Notes: generated from the sequence alone by a model not told the origin. A stretch of DNA of 64,000 bases from JAAFHB01 sp038236995 (GCA_038236995.1 JBBRZE010000001.1:1-64000); one strand, 5' to 3'; counted from the first letter of the stretch, positions 54,517-63,849 are shown. Translations and numbers: made by a program.

Positions 54517-54783
54517 ATAAACCAGATTTTTTCGTTTAACAAATGTGCTGAACGATGCGTGTAAAAATATGAATTATTATTAGTTTTTTTGTGCAAGGAC
54601 TGAAAAATTCCTGCACCAGTAAATTGACCATTACAGATGGTATCTGCAGTTGCAGGGGAACGGATTGATGTAATAGTGATTTAATCAGATATCAGGATAG
54701 AGTAATATTCTTTACTTGTCCTTAATTTTAAGCTGCATTATATTCATTTGTAAGTGCAATGAATCACTTCCTCTTGTTAACAT

Positions 54784-55956
54784 CTAATTCTTATTAATTG
54801 GGTTATCTTCCTTAGGAACTGATAACTTTATCTTGAATCGTTCTCTTAACCTGTTATTCAACGGATTTGAAAAATACCGTGCAACAAGCTCACCAAGAAC
54901 ACATGAGAAGAGCAAAACTGTAAGATAAAGTATCCAGGCCCATTCGCCGGAAAGATTTAATGTATGATAACCTTCCACGAAGATGAAAACAACAAACATG
55001 TGAGTAAGGTAAACCTCATAACTATTGCGACCAAGAAATCGAATGAATCCGGTAAATCGTGAGGGGATTTGCTGACCGCTTATAAATCGCTTCTGCATCC
55101 AAATTAATACCAACGCTGTACCAATGGCTAAAAAGGTGACATTCAGCCCTATATTAGTCAAGCCCAGGCCCGAAACCCATTTCCGAAAAACCAGCACAAA
55201 TAGAAATAATCCCCAGCCTGATAACGCAATTGCATTTAGTGCCAGCTTACTTATCTCAATCCTTTTTGCTGCCAATGCCGCAATACATCCGAGCGATAGT
55301 GCATCCAAATAAGCAAAGTAGTTACGGTCGGCCAGTTCATTTCCCGGATACCAGACGGTACGAGCAAAAGGTGAAATAATTAAAAAAGCAATCACGAGAA
55401 AAACAAAATATTTTTCTTTGCCAATCAGAAAACAAACAACCGGAAAAAAAAGGTAGAAAAATTCTTCAATTGATAAAGACCAAAGAATATCCCACGATGC
55501 GGGTAAATAACCTGTACTAATCTCCAGCCAATTGATATGAAATGTGAGTGCCGCCAGGATGGTTCTGCCGAGTGTGGTTTGAGCAGGATTGATAACAAAT
55601 CCCGATACTCCTGCAAGATGGAGGAACGAAAGTAACAATATCAGGCCGATAAGCAACGGCACAATACGTGCAAACCGCATTTCATAAAATCCACGTAGAC
55701 TAATGTTTGGAAGCGTTTCCCATTTGTGAAGCGTAGAAGTCGTTATCAGAAAACCAGATATCACAAAAAAGATACAAACACCGTAATATCCGCTCCAGAA
55801 CAAGATTTTGTAAATCATGTTTGGCAGGATGCTTCCTAAAAAAGTCTCGCTAAATGGGATCCGGATATTGATATGAAGCAGAATTACCGAAAGTATCGCT
55901 ATACCCCTAAGCGCATCAATTCCACTGTTGTGTTTCTCAAAAGCCCTTACTGCCAT
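54784..55956 (-). CDS. Acyltransferase family 3 (OafA/YrhL-like) membrane protein
   Basis: A 390-residue integral membrane acyltransferase with about ten membrane segments. Motifs: GIDALRGIAILSVILLHIN near the start (catalytic His) and FLITTSTLHKW, then SWDILWSLSIEEFFYLFFPV. The family O-acetylates surface or exported sugars. With no polysaccharide genes nearby, the acceptor cannot be named. It ends 267 bp from the TlpA-type gene on the same strand. Confidence 0.92.
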   Translation of the reverse strand: MAVRAFEKHNSGIDALRGIAILSVILLHINIRIPFSETFLGSILPNMIYKILFWSGYYGVCIFFVISGFLITTSTLHKWETLPNISLRGFYEMRFARIVPLLIGLILLLSFLHLAGVSGFVINPAQTTLGRTILAALTFHINWLEISTGYLPASWDILWSLSIEEFFYLFFPVVCFLIGKEKYFVFLVIAFLIISPFARTVWYPGNELADRNYFAYLDALSLGCIAALAAKRIEISKLALNAIALSGWGLFLFVLVFRKWVSGLGLTNIGLNVTFLAIGTALVLIWMQKRFISGQQIPSRFTGFIRFLGRNSYEVYLTHMFVVFIFVEGYHTLNLSGEWAWILYLTVLLFSCVLGELVARYFSNPLNNRLRERFKIKLSVPKEDNPINKN

Positions 55957-55992
55957 TGATCTGATTTCAGAATTTTAAGTGCTGGCAGCTAC

Positions 55993-56499
55993 TCACTTTT
56001 TATTAAAGACTGTTTCTATCTGAACACCTTTAACAAGCGTTTGATATACGACACAATATCTCTCCGTCAGTTTTGCAAGCGTTTGTATTTGTTCCGGCGT
56101 CGCATCACAGTCCAGAATAAATGAAAGGCGAATCGCCTTAAATCCAACTTCTGCTTCTTTTGAAACAGCTAAAGTCCCGCGAAAATCCAGATCACCTTCT
56201 GCCTTCACTGTTGCATCTTTTATTATAATCCCGATAGCGGTTGAAACAGCGCTAAGCGTCACACCTGCACAAGCTACCAATGCCTCGAGAAGCATATCCC
56301 CCGAACAGGCAAGCAATCCATTCCCGCCTGTTGCGGGATGAAGACCAGCTTCCACTAAGGCCCTGCCTGTTTCAACCTTACATGATATTCCTTCGCCGAT
56401 TTTGCCTTGTGCCTTGAGCGTGATTATCGCTAAATCGGGCTGCTCCCGGTATTTTTCTTTAAGGGGAGCCTGCAAGTTTTTTAGTTCTTCTGAATTCAT
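55993..56499 (-). CDS. OsmC-family peroxiredoxin-like protein
   Basis: A 168-residue OsmC/Ohr-fold protein with the active-site cysteines in LLACSGDMLLEALVACAGVTLSA. It probably reduces organic hydroperoxides as a homodimer in the cytoplasm. Next to the acyltransferase by 36 bp on the same strand, possibly in one transcript. It is closer to the OsmC/YhfA branch than to Ohr by eye. Confidence 0.88.
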   Translation of the reverse strand: MNSEELKNLQAPLKEKYREQPDLAIITLKAQGKIGEGISCKVETGRALVEAGLHPATGGNGLLACSGDMLLEALVACAGVTLSAVSTAIGIIIKDATVKAEGDLDFRGTLAVSKEAEVGFKAIRLSFILDCDATPEQIQTLAKLTERYCVVYQTLVKGVQIETVFNKK

Positions 56500-56585
56500 A
56501 TTTCAAAGATTTTTGTTAGTTCAATCTTGTCAATTGATATTTGCAAATATATTTGAAACGTTGTCTACTCCTGGACGATCAACAG

Positions 56586-57257
56586 CTATTCTTCATCGGA
56601 TTTTACAATGAACGGAGTTACATCGCATTCAAATTCCAGATTTGTGAAATCCTCTTTCTTTAACCACTTTTCCGAAGTTGTCACCCGAAATTGATCGTTT
56701 CCCTTGCTTTCCAAATTCCACAGTATTCCTTCTGCTTCCGGAAACTGTGCTTTGCCCTCCAGTTGTTCTTTAAATAACCTGATTATTAAATTCCTGTCTG
56801 AAAGACCAATTGCAAACGATTGTAGAACTATTGCTTTTGTTATTTCTTCATCATTTTCTGCCCGCATTTCGAAGTCGATGACATTCGCGATGGCTTTTGG
56901 GAACTTCCCGTTATAGGCTTTATAAAGCAATTGATTAATGTCGAATAAGATATTGTGGATCGAAATATCGGAGTAGTTTTCAGAAACCTTTTCCCGTATC
57001 ATTTCGTGCGATAGATTGTCTATTTGTCCCTCTGTCAATACGTCCGAAAGTTTGTAATCAAGAACAATTTTTGCTGCTTCATCCGGCTCAAAGTCAGAAA
57101 TAGCCATAAACAGAAAATCTTTTAATTCATTTTGTTTCAATTTATCGGCATCCGCGTAATCGAATTTTATTAAAAGTGCCGCAAAGTCATCATTGTTCCA
57201 GGAGCCTTCAAGTTCATCAACTGATTTTATTGAGTTTATTTTCAGGGAGTATTTCAT
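56586..57257 (-). CDS. Hypothetical cytoplasmic protein, 223 residues
   Basis: I do not recognise this protein. It is acidic and mostly helical, with no signal peptide or membrane segment, and three short beta-like ends (YSLKINSIKSVDEL, FRVTTSEKWLKKED, FECDVTPFIVKSDE). Codon use is like its neighbours. It lies 86 bp upstream of the osmC-like gene on the same strand. Confidence 0.75.
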   Translation of the reverse strand: MKYSLKINSIKSVDELEGSWNNDDFAALLIKFDYADADKLKQNELKDFLFMAISDFEPDEAAKIVLDYKLSDVLTEGQIDNLSHEMIREKVSENYSDISIHNILFDINQLLYKAYNGKFPKAIANVIDFEMRAENDEEITKAIVLQSFAIGLSDRNLIIRLFKEQLEGKAQFPEAEGILWNLESKGNDQFRVTTSEKWLKKEDFTNLEFECDVTPFIVKSDEE

Positions 57258-57440
57258 AAATATGTAATCAATTTTTAATTTCTATTTTCACCAATATAGT
57301 AATTTTAACTATTATAACAAAATATCATCAACAAGGTTTTTGAATTGACTTCTGCGTTAGGAACCAAAAAACTTTATGACGTTTGATGTGGGCAATATGT
57401 GATTAATATAAATTCAATATTCCAAACATCTATTGGTTTT

Positions 57441-57683
57441 CATTGGTGTCCGGTAAATATTAATTAAACCAATTTAACCTGCTATTATTTAATCTATTGC
57501 AGATATATCGCCACGAAGTGGCTTGTTTCCTTGCATTATTTTTTCTACAAAGATTCGGCTACTACGCAGCCATTTTAGAAGCAACGTAGTTGCAATATCT
57601 TTGTAGATTAATGTATTGCATCTATTTCGAAAGCAACGTAGTTGCGACATTTTAATTTTTCAAATTTTTACCGGACACCAATG
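57441..57683. mobile_element. MITE-like element, 243 bp, with terminal inverted repeats and 9-bp target duplication
   Basis: The ends are perfect 17-bp inverted repeats, CATTGGTGTCCGGTAAA (57441-57457) and its complement (57667-57683). Directly outside both is ATTGGTTTT (57432-57440 and 57684-57692), an exact 9-bp direct repeat that looks like a target-site duplication. There is no transposase frame. The interior carries a second foldback (57544-57607) and several short palindromes. The features fit a miniature element mobilised by a full-length relative elsewhere, perhaps of the IS4 type. Confidence 0.85.
57510..57645. repeat. Nested foldback repeats inside the MITE-like element
   Basis: TCTACAAAGAT (57544-57554) pairs with ATCTTTGTAGA (57597-57607). 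Within and around it are GCCAC-GAA-GTGGC (57510-57522), GGCT...AGCC, and two copies of GCAAC-GTA-GTTGC (57581-57593, 57633-57645). These short palindromes look like dispersed Bacteroidota intergenic repeats. Confidence 0.7.
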
Positions 57684-57819
57684 ATTGGTTTTGCATAACT
57701 TAAAGTAAAAGTTACACAATGTTTCACAGATTTAACGCTGTGTCGCACAATGTTTTTCATTAAACAATTTGACGCTGTAAAGTAAAACCCAACCCCAACA
57801 ACCAGGCTGTACCAGCTGT

Positions 57820-58434
57820 TTACATCACCATCAGCATGATTGGTGCCAACCAGGCCGAAGTACCTTCACTTGTGACAGCAGCCACCCGAAACCAATGGAT
57901 GGTCTTTATCGTCAGGTTATTCAGCTCGGTAGTTGCTTTGGTAGTCGCATCGCCAAGTACCCATTCGGATTTATCGGTGACCACATCACCGAAGGAATAC
58001 TGCCAGATATAAGATTTAGCGCCCTGGACAGCTTTTCTCCTGAGTACAACAGAACCAGATTTCTCGCCTAATACAGCACTAAAATCGGGCCTTTGCGCGG
58101 GTACAGGTTGCTTCGAACAGCTTAAACCTGCACTCACAATGATTGTTTCGTCGCCGGCGGCAATCCGGTCAACATACCTTGCTAAAAGACGCATCAGTTC
58201 ATCCCATATTTTTTCGGTCTTATGCATCTTTGCCGTTTCGGGCTTTCCCCCGTTCATTGCCGCAATAAAGTCGGCATCGAGTTCATCGGTTACCTCTTTT
58301 ATCTTAGCCAGCGGAACATCAGGGTTCGGAAAATTGCTATTTTCCAACATACATCCATAAACATTTTTACTCGTATCTACCTTTTGGGGAACCGGGAATT
58401 CTACAAAACCAATAACTACGTGTTTTACTTTCAT
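57820..58434 (-). CDS. FN3-like domain protein, 204 residues
   Basis: A small protein with an N-terminal helical part of about 115 residues (ADFIAAMNGGKPETAKMHKTEKIW) and a C-terminal fibronectin-type-III-like domain (about 120-204): SGSVVLRRKAVQGAKSYIWQYSFGD ... TIKTIHWFRVAAVTSEGTSAW. No signal peptide, so it is probably cytoplasmic or part of a contractile/phage-derived structure; neither is shown by neighbours. Function unknown. Confidence 0.72.
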   Translation of the reverse strand: MKVKHVVIGFVEFPVPQKVDTSKNVYGCMLENSNFPNPDVPLAKIKEVTDELDADFIAAMNGGKPETAKMHKTEKIWDELMRLLARYVDRIAAGDETIIVSAGLSCSKQPVPAQRPDFSAVLGEKSGSVVLRRKAVQGAKSYIWQYSFGDVVTDKSEWVLGDATTKATTELNNLTIKTIHWFRVAAVTSEGTSAWLAPIMLMVM

Positions 58435-58599
58435 AGTTTTTAGTATTAATATTAATTTTCAATCAGAATAATTAAAAAATATAGCTGATAACCTGGTTGT
58501 TGGGTTATTTTTTTCCATCGTGTCAATGAACGGTCTCTCTTTTTTGCAATATCCTAACCTGGACAAGCCAGAACTAAAATTTTAAAATAAGGTTGAAAT

Positions 58600-58622
58600 A
58601 GATTGAACTAAAGTTTCAATCT
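58600..58622. repeat. Short hairpin upstream of the FN3-like gene
   Basis: AGATTGAA (58600-58607) and TTCAATCT (58615-58622) form an 8-bp stem with a 7-nt loop. Its role is unclear. Confidence 0.4.
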
Positions 58623-58755
58623 CCTTCTGTATATTTCCATTTATTTCAATGTATTTCAGTCAAATATGAAAATAGATTGCCCAAAAATGTAAAATAAAAT
58701 ATCGGGACGAATAGATCAAAATCCTTCCCGTCGTGTTAAAATCGATTCCCGACCG

Positions 58756-58986
58756 ATCGGATGTCCGATTGTTCCGATCGGATGTCCATTTGTTCCGATC
58801 GGATGTCCATTTGTTCCAATCGGATGTCCGTTTACTCCGATCGGATGTCCGTCTTGTTTGATCGGATGTCCGTTTGTTCCAATCGGATATCCGTTTTGTT
58901 TGATCGGATGTCCGTTTGTTCCAATCGGATGTCCGTTTTGTCTGATCGGATATCCGTTTGCTCCGATCTGATGTTCGTTTCAACAA
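58756..58986. repeat. 21-bp minisatellite, eleven units
   Basis: Eleven head-to-tail units of exactly 21 bp built on ATCGGATGTCCGTTTGTTCC; the last unit is degenerate. In units 5-9 two variants alternate (TTTGTTCCA and TTTTGTTTG), giving a 42-bp higher-order period. The length is a multiple of three and lacks stops, so long frames exist on both strands (heptapeptide such as RTSDWNK on the minus strand). These may be by-products. Confidence 0.9.
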
Positions 58987-59197
58987 AAAGTAATTTCCGC
59001 GCTTCAGGAAGGTGTTCCAACCGATAATAACGCGAATCATTCAAATCAAGGAACGATAACAATAAACGTTTTACCAGGTTCTGATGGCCGGAAAACCAGT
59101 TTGACGCTAATTGTATTTGTTTAAACTGGTTGTGCCGGTCCTGTTTTTAATAATACTGAATTTTAATCAAATTTAAAACCATAATTATGCAAATACA

Positions 59198-59220
59198 ATA
59201 GGATTAATGTCCTATATTTA
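59198..59220 (+). promoter_or_regulatory. Dyad and -7-like box upstream of the LuxR-type regulator
   Basis: ATAGGA (59198-59203) and TCCTAT (59210-59215) form a six-base dyad with a 6-nt spacer. It overlaps TATATTTA (59213-59220), one mismatch from TAnnTTTG, 27 bp before the start codon. The placement suits an autoregulatory operator. Confidence 0.4.
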
Positions 59221-59246
59221 CATGATAAACCTAAATCTTGCCAGCC

Positions 59247-59945
59247 ATGAAAACACTGACTGAAAACAATCTTCCCGAATGGTTTAAATATGCATTCAGT
59301 TTTGATACGGCAGATAAGCATGTAAATCTCCCGTATGCTTATGTGAACGAACTGGCCATCCCGGGCGACATCCGTACATGCCGAACCACTTACATTAACC
59401 GGTCTGGGCTCGATTTTATTGGTTACACGCAGGCCGAAGTCGACCAACTCGGGTTCGATTTTTACTTACAGGCAGTTCATCCCGACGATTTAAAAATGTA
59501 CAGCACTATTTTGAAAGAAAAACAGCAGGTAGAGCCCAAAACATTATTGGTCTTCTTCCACCGGTTCAAGCCAAAAGGAGACGATCAATACAGTTGGTTT
59601 TTATGTGCGAAAAGGGTGATGGAGGCATTCAGTGACGGGTCGTTAAAAAAAGTAATGGTCTACGCCCAATTGGTCAGCCAATTGCACGATACAAAAAATA
59701 TGCTGCTGCAAATTGAAAAGGAGTTAGACCATTATAAGTATAACGCAACATTCGACTGCCTTACCCCCCGCGAAAAGGAGGTTTTTGACCTGGTTCTTAA
59801 TGACAAATCCAATAAAGAGATCGCCACCCTCCTGTCTGTTAGCGTGGCAACCATCAATAACCACCGCTACAATATGATGCAAAAACTCGGTGTGCATAGT
59901 ATTGCCGCGTTGGCCGGATTGGCCTTCAAAAACAGGGTGTGTTAA
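59247..59945 (+). CDS. PAS-LuxR transcriptional regulator
   Basis: A 232-residue regulator with an N-terminal PAS-like domain (about 30-130; INRSGLDFIGYTQAEVDQLG, HPDDLKMY) and a C-terminal LuxR/FixJ helix-turn-helix (about 165-228; LTPREKEVFDLVLNDKSNKEIATLL, TINNHRYNMMQKLG). It lacks a receiver domain, so the PAS domain is probably the sensor. ATG 59247 (MKTLTENNLPEW) is preferred to a TTG at 59238. It sits alone behind a possible operator; targets are unknown. Confidence 0.88.
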   Translation: MKTLTENNLPEWFKYAFSFDTADKHVNLPYAYVNELAIPGDIRTCRTTYINRSGLDFIGYTQAEVDQLGFDFYLQAVHPDDLKMYSTILKEKQQVEPKTLLVFFHRFKPKGDDQYSWFLCAKRVMEAFSDGSLKKVMVYAQLVSQLHDTKNMLLQIEKELDHYKYNATFDCLTPREKEVFDLVLNDKSNKEIATLLSVSVATINNHRYNMMQKLGVHSIAALAGLAFKNRVC

Positions 59946-59954
59946 ATAAAGGAC

Positions 59955-59986
59955 AATTTGAAAATGTGACAATTCGGCAATTCGGA
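59955..59986. repeat. Short octamer repeat, AATTCGGC-type (4 copies)
   Basis: AATTTGAA, AATGTGAC, AATTCGGC and AATTCGGA follow the regulator gene; the same octamers occur after the amidase gene. Confidence 0.6.
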
Positions 59987-60333
59987 ATGGATTAATATGC
60001 TAATAAAGCAATAAATACAGACTGATCACCGGAATATTTACGACCGTCATTATCAAAGAATTTGGCAAATAAAAAGTTTAAATAATAATTAATTCTTTGA
60101 TTATTATTAGTAAGTTTGGAGGACTAATTAATGGTAAAAAATATAAGGGGGATTATGAAAGAGATAAATCTGCATAATAGTAACTCTTAGATTTGGAATA
60201 GATCATTAGTCATGTGAATACTTTAAGAAAAAAACAGTGAAGAAACAACCTTATTGTGGTGGCTAAAAATACGTATTAAGTAATCGGCAAAAAATGCTAA
60301 CAGTCAAAATATCAATAATTAATTTAAAAAATT
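59987..60333. other. AT-rich intergenic region before the unknown two-gene unit
   Basis: No convincing gene. It contains an AATAATAAT / ATTATTATT hairpin (60081-60108), a TAAGTTTG box (60111-60118) and a 19-codon frame at 60131-60190 with a GGAGGA sequence in front. The composition is clearly more AT-rich than the division cluster. Confidence 0.4.
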
Positions 60334-60732
60334 ATGGACACAAAAATTCAAAATTCAATTAAATCATTAGGGAATAAATTATTTACGAATGAAAGATTAA
60401 TCTATTTGATAAATCAGATTGATAATTATAATTTAAATACATTAGCCTATTTTGTTTGTATTGTCCAAGACAAAGATAAAGTACAATTGGAATGTTCCTT
60501 ATTAACAGACAAAGCAATTTTTGATTTTTCTATTAACGAGGACGATTTAGCCATTTCATATATAATTTTAAAAAGCATTACAGGTATTCAATCAACAATT
60601 ACGACAAATTATGCCATGAAAGCTCAAATTAACTCTACCACCCTTTATTTATATTATAGGACTTTCAATGAACATGACTCAAATATTCTTCAAGGTTATG
60701 TTATGTCTATTATTAATAGTCTAAATAATTAA
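60334..60732 (+). CDS. Hypothetical protein, 132 residues (first of a two-gene unit)
   Basis: An unrecognised protein of low-GC codon use, alternating strand-like stretches (TLAYFVCIVQDKDKVQLECSLLTDKAIFDFSI) and a final helix; could be a small PH-like fold but this is a guess. No signal peptide. It is 2 bp upstream of the next gene and almost surely co-transcribed with it. Confidence 0.7.
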   Translation: MDTKIQNSIKSLGNKLFTNERLIYLINQIDNYNLNTLAYFVCIVQDKDKVQLECSLLTDKAIFDFSINEDDLAISYIILKSITGIQSTITTNYAMKAQINSTTLYLYYRTFNEHDSNILQGYVMSIINSLNN

Positions 60733-60734
60733 AT

Positions 60735-61409
60735 ATGGAAGAAGTTTTAAAAAATATTCTTGCAGTATTATCAGATAATACTATAGAAATAATAGCGTTA
60801 GTTGTTTCTTCCTTATCAACTGTTCTTTGGGGATTTTATGTATGGTTCACTATAAAAACCTTTAGAGAAATAAAAGAGCAAACTAAAATACATACAAAAT
60901 CACTTATGGAGATTCATGAGCAAACAATATTGCAATATCGTAGTTTTCTTGTGGCAAAACCAGTGGAATCCGAATTAAACGACTTTGTTGATTTTTCTGA
61001 GGATGCTATTAAAATTCATCAACAATGGCAAAAAATATTAATGAATAATTTACCTGATGCTGCAAAACAAGAAGAGAGTTTTACTTTATTATTTATTAAT
61101 AGAGGAAAGTCTGATATTATTAAATGGCAAATTAAAGTTACTGTTTTTATTGAGCCAGGTGTATATCTCCATAGTTTAACTATTCAAGGTGATACGTACA
61201 ATTTTAATATAAATTCTAAAAGTACTCAACAAATAGGTCCCGGTGAAGAATTATGTATTAAAATTATTCCTTTTGGATTTTACCCAAAAGCTAGAATAAA
61301 TTGGCAAATTGATTATGAAGATGTTCGGAATAATAAAGATCGTATTATTGAACAGGATTACTATGTTTCAAATAAAATCGCTTATGATTATAAGAGCAGT
61401 GGTACCTAA
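60735..61409 (+). CDS. Hypothetical single-pass membrane protein, 224 residues
   Basis: Residues about 18-40 form a membrane segment (IIALVVSSLSTVLWGFYVWFTI), followed by a short coiled coil (FREIKEQTKIHTKSLMEIHEQT) and a beta-rich C-terminal domain from about 105 (FTLLFINRGKSDIIKWQIKVTVF, GEELCIKIIPFGF). The topology resembles small membrane-bound proteins of defence or signalling loci, but I cannot assign a family. Low-GC composition, with the preceding gene 2 bp upstream. Confidence 0.7.
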   Translation: MEEVLKNILAVLSDNTIEIIALVVSSLSTVLWGFYVWFTIKTFREIKEQTKIHTKSLMEIHEQTILQYRSFLVAKPVESELNDFVDFSEDAIKIHQQWQKILMNNLPDAAKQEESFTLLFINRGKSDIIKWQIKVTVFIEPGVYLHSLTIQGDTYNFNINSKSTQQIGPGEELCIKIIPFGFYPKARINWQIDYEDVRNNKDRIIEQDYYVSNKIAYDYKSSGT

Positions 61410-61876
61410 CTTGGAAAATCACAAATAAATATAATTTTTAGAAAGCCGACATACATCTAATCGAGACGGCAGTTCCAGCCAGGCTGACAGGAAGCACCTC
61501 TCACAGCATTATAAATAAGGTTCTTTTATACATTGTTTCATTAAGATGTGGAGACTCTCCAAACAATTAAACTTATTACTACTATTCACTTTAAACAACT
61601 GACAAATAAACTGTTCGTAACTATAATGTCCAACTAACTAAATAATAAATCAAGCAAAAGTTAGGTTGTTTTATATCGCATCTGTCTGGTGAAACAATTT
61701 TAGGCCGACAGCGTTTAAAGAAAAGTAGCGGGTAATTTTTAAATATATTTGATGAAATATTGCACACCGGCGTTTTGCTTGTTCTGAAATTGCATAAGAT
61801 AAATGGCAGATTTATTGAAGGTTTGTAAGAGTTTACGATATGATAAAAATCCACCTTTTTAAAGTATAACCATAAT
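61410..61876. other. AT-rich gap between unknown genes
   Basis: About 470 bp without a supported gene. A short higher-GC stretch around 61465-61505 stands out from the AT-rich surroundings, but I see no motif, repeat or RNA fold in it. Confidence 0.35.
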
Positions 61877-63169
61877 ATGGAGCATATGAAAAAATTTGAT
61901 TTGCTTATATTTCTTGATAAAGTTAAAAACGGAACACTTTCAATTTTATCATTAGTTGCGATATTACTTGTAACTTTTTATGTCGTAAAATCAATCGTAG
62001 ATAAAAACCTTTCTATTGCACGTTTTTCGATTCCTAAACAAATGATAGATTTAAATTATACTGAAAATAGTGCTACTCAAGTATACCTTGATGAAATAAA
62101 CAATATAAGTAAAACTGCAAAAACGTTATATGCCAAAAAGGAATATTCATATCAAAAAGAACTTGACATGAATATTCCTTTTGTTAATACGGCAATTTCA
62201 ATAGGTACAACAAAATCATTTTTGCAAAAAGTTTTTGGAATCGACCCAAATTTAATAACAGGGGATATTCGTATGCTTGGTCAAGATAGTCTAATAGAAC
62301 TTACAACTCGATACAAAACTAATGCACCTGTTATAGTTAGTGGGAATATTGCAAAATACAAAACACTTGCTAAACAATCTGCCGAAAAACTGCTTAAATA
62401 CTTTGATCCATATATACTTGCATCTTATTATGAATCATATGATAATGATTTTGAAAGTGTGGAAATTATCAACTATGCTATTTCAACTCCACCGCAGACA
62501 GATAATAAATGGGCCTTTAACCTATGGGGAAAGATACTAATGAAACATGAATTGAATAAGGAAGCAAAACAAAAATTTAATAAAGCTATTGCTTTAGATT
62601 CCTCTTTCTTTCTGCCTTATTATAACTTAGGTGTTTTAGCCGAAAAGGACACTAATTATAATGAGGCTATGTTATACTATCAGAAATCTTTAGCTAGGAA
62701 TAAAAAATTTGAAAGAGCCTGTTGTGCTATTAGTTCGGTTTATATGCAAAAAAAAGATCTTATAAATGCAGGTAAAAATATAGATGCTGCAATCAAAATT
62801 AATCCTGAAGTAGGTGAATCATATTTCTTTAAAGGAAATATATTTTTATCGAAAAAAGATACTTTAAGAGCAATTGAATTTATTGAACAAGCTATAGAAA
62901 AAAACAATACCGATTCGAGATTTTATATTTTATTGGGACGAATAGAATTTTTGCAAAATAACAAACCTAGCGCATTGCAGCTTTTATCTAGAGCATATTT
63001 AATAGATAAAAGTGATCTGAAAGTAGCTATAATATTTCGATACTATTTGAATCTTAATGGAGATACTTTACAAGCTAATAAGTTAAATAAAATAATTAAT
63101 GATTTGGTGATTATTAAAAAGGCGAAAGATCAGGCCTACATAAACAATAAAGAAAAATTGATTCATTGA
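61877..63169 (+). CDS. Membrane-anchored TPR protein
   Basis: A 430-residue protein with one N-terminal membrane segment (about 19-38; ILSLVAILLVTFYVVKSIV) and a large C-terminal region with tetratricopeptide repeats from about 215 (AFNLWGKILMKHELNKEAKQKFNKAIALDSS, YYNLGVLAEKDTNYNEAMLYYQKSL, GESYFFKGNIFLSKKDTLRAIEF). The middle part (about 45-205) is not recognised. It is low in GC, like the preceding two genes. TPR domains bind partner proteins, but no partner is evident. An alternative start three codons later is possible. Confidence 0.8.
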   Translation: MEHMKKFDLLIFLDKVKNGTLSILSLVAILLVTFYVVKSIVDKNLSIARFSIPKQMIDLNYTENSATQVYLDEINNISKTAKTLYAKKEYSYQKELDMNIPFVNTAISIGTTKSFLQKVFGIDPNLITGDIRMLGQDSLIELTTRYKTNAPVIVSGNIAKYKTLAKQSAEKLLKYFDPYILASYYESYDNDFESVEIINYAISTPPQTDNKWAFNLWGKILMKHELNKEAKQKFNKAIALDSSFFLPYYNLGVLAEKDTNYNEAMLYYQKSLARNKKFERACCAISSVYMQKKDLINAGKNIDAAIKINPEVGESYFFKGNIFLSKKDTLRAIEFIEQAIEKNNTDSRFYILLGRIEFLQNNKPSALQLLSRAYLIDKSDLKVAIIFRYYLNLNGDTLQANKLNKIINDLVIIKKAKDQAYINNKEKLIH

Positions 63170-63527
63170 GATTGTTCTACCACAAATATATAGTTCTCTG
63201 TACTGTTCACAGCACTCAGTAAGAAGTCCAGATTTAAAACATCCCTACTCAACTACTTTTAAAGTCAAGGTGCTGCTCTCAATATTGTTGAATCAGGAAA
63301 TTAAATCATTAATTTTAATCCGGTATTTATTAATCACGCATTAACCATGTCAGATAGATTTCAGGATAAATACAGAATACCGTCGGCCCGTTTGCGAAAT
63401 TGGGATTATGGTTCCGATGCAACCTATTTTGTAACGATCTGTACCCAAGGCAGGGAATGTTTTTTTGGGGAAATAATCAATTATGGTAATGACGCGACGC
63501 ATCATGATATAAATGTGACGCATGATG

Positions 63528-63555
63528 GTAGAGACGCGATGCATCGCGTCTCTAC
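63528..63555. repeat. Perfect 28-bp palindrome inside the RAYT gene
   Basis: GTAGAGACGCGATG and its exact complement with no loop. It is read in frame as GRDAMHRVST. A related imperfect palindrome lies at 63850-63867. Confidence 0.9.
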
Positions 63556-63849
63556 ATTGAATCGTGTCTTTACATCCGCAATTGGTAAAATTGTTGAAAC
63601 CGAATGGTTAAAAACGCCGGAAATACGCCCTGATATGAATTTGAAATGGGTGAATTTGTGGTGATGCCAAATCATTTTCATGCGATAATAATCATCGGGG
63701 AAAATAAATACAATACAAATCGCCAATGCGGAACGGATCATGTGTTGAATCATGGGGATCATGATGTGGATTGTGGTGATATTGATGGGGATGCGACGCA
63801 TCATTTTGGGGACGCGATGGATGATCGTACAGACGCCATTAATCGTAGA

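Noticed and set aside
58756..58986. CRISPR array
   Set aside because: Units are contiguous with no spacers and no cas gene is nearby; it is a minisatellite.
58660..59062. Overlapping frames on both strands across the 21-bp repeat
   Set aside because: They exist because the repeat unit is a multiple of three without stops; no flanking domain or promoter supports a protein.
60131..60190. 19-codon frame preceded by GGAGGA
   Set aside because: Overlaps a possible -7 box, is very short, and Bacteroidota rarely depend on Shine-Dalgarno sequences; too weak to call.
61621..61854. Reverse-strand frame of 77 codons
   Set aside because: No homology-like pattern, rare-codon rich and in an AT-rich gap; open by chance.
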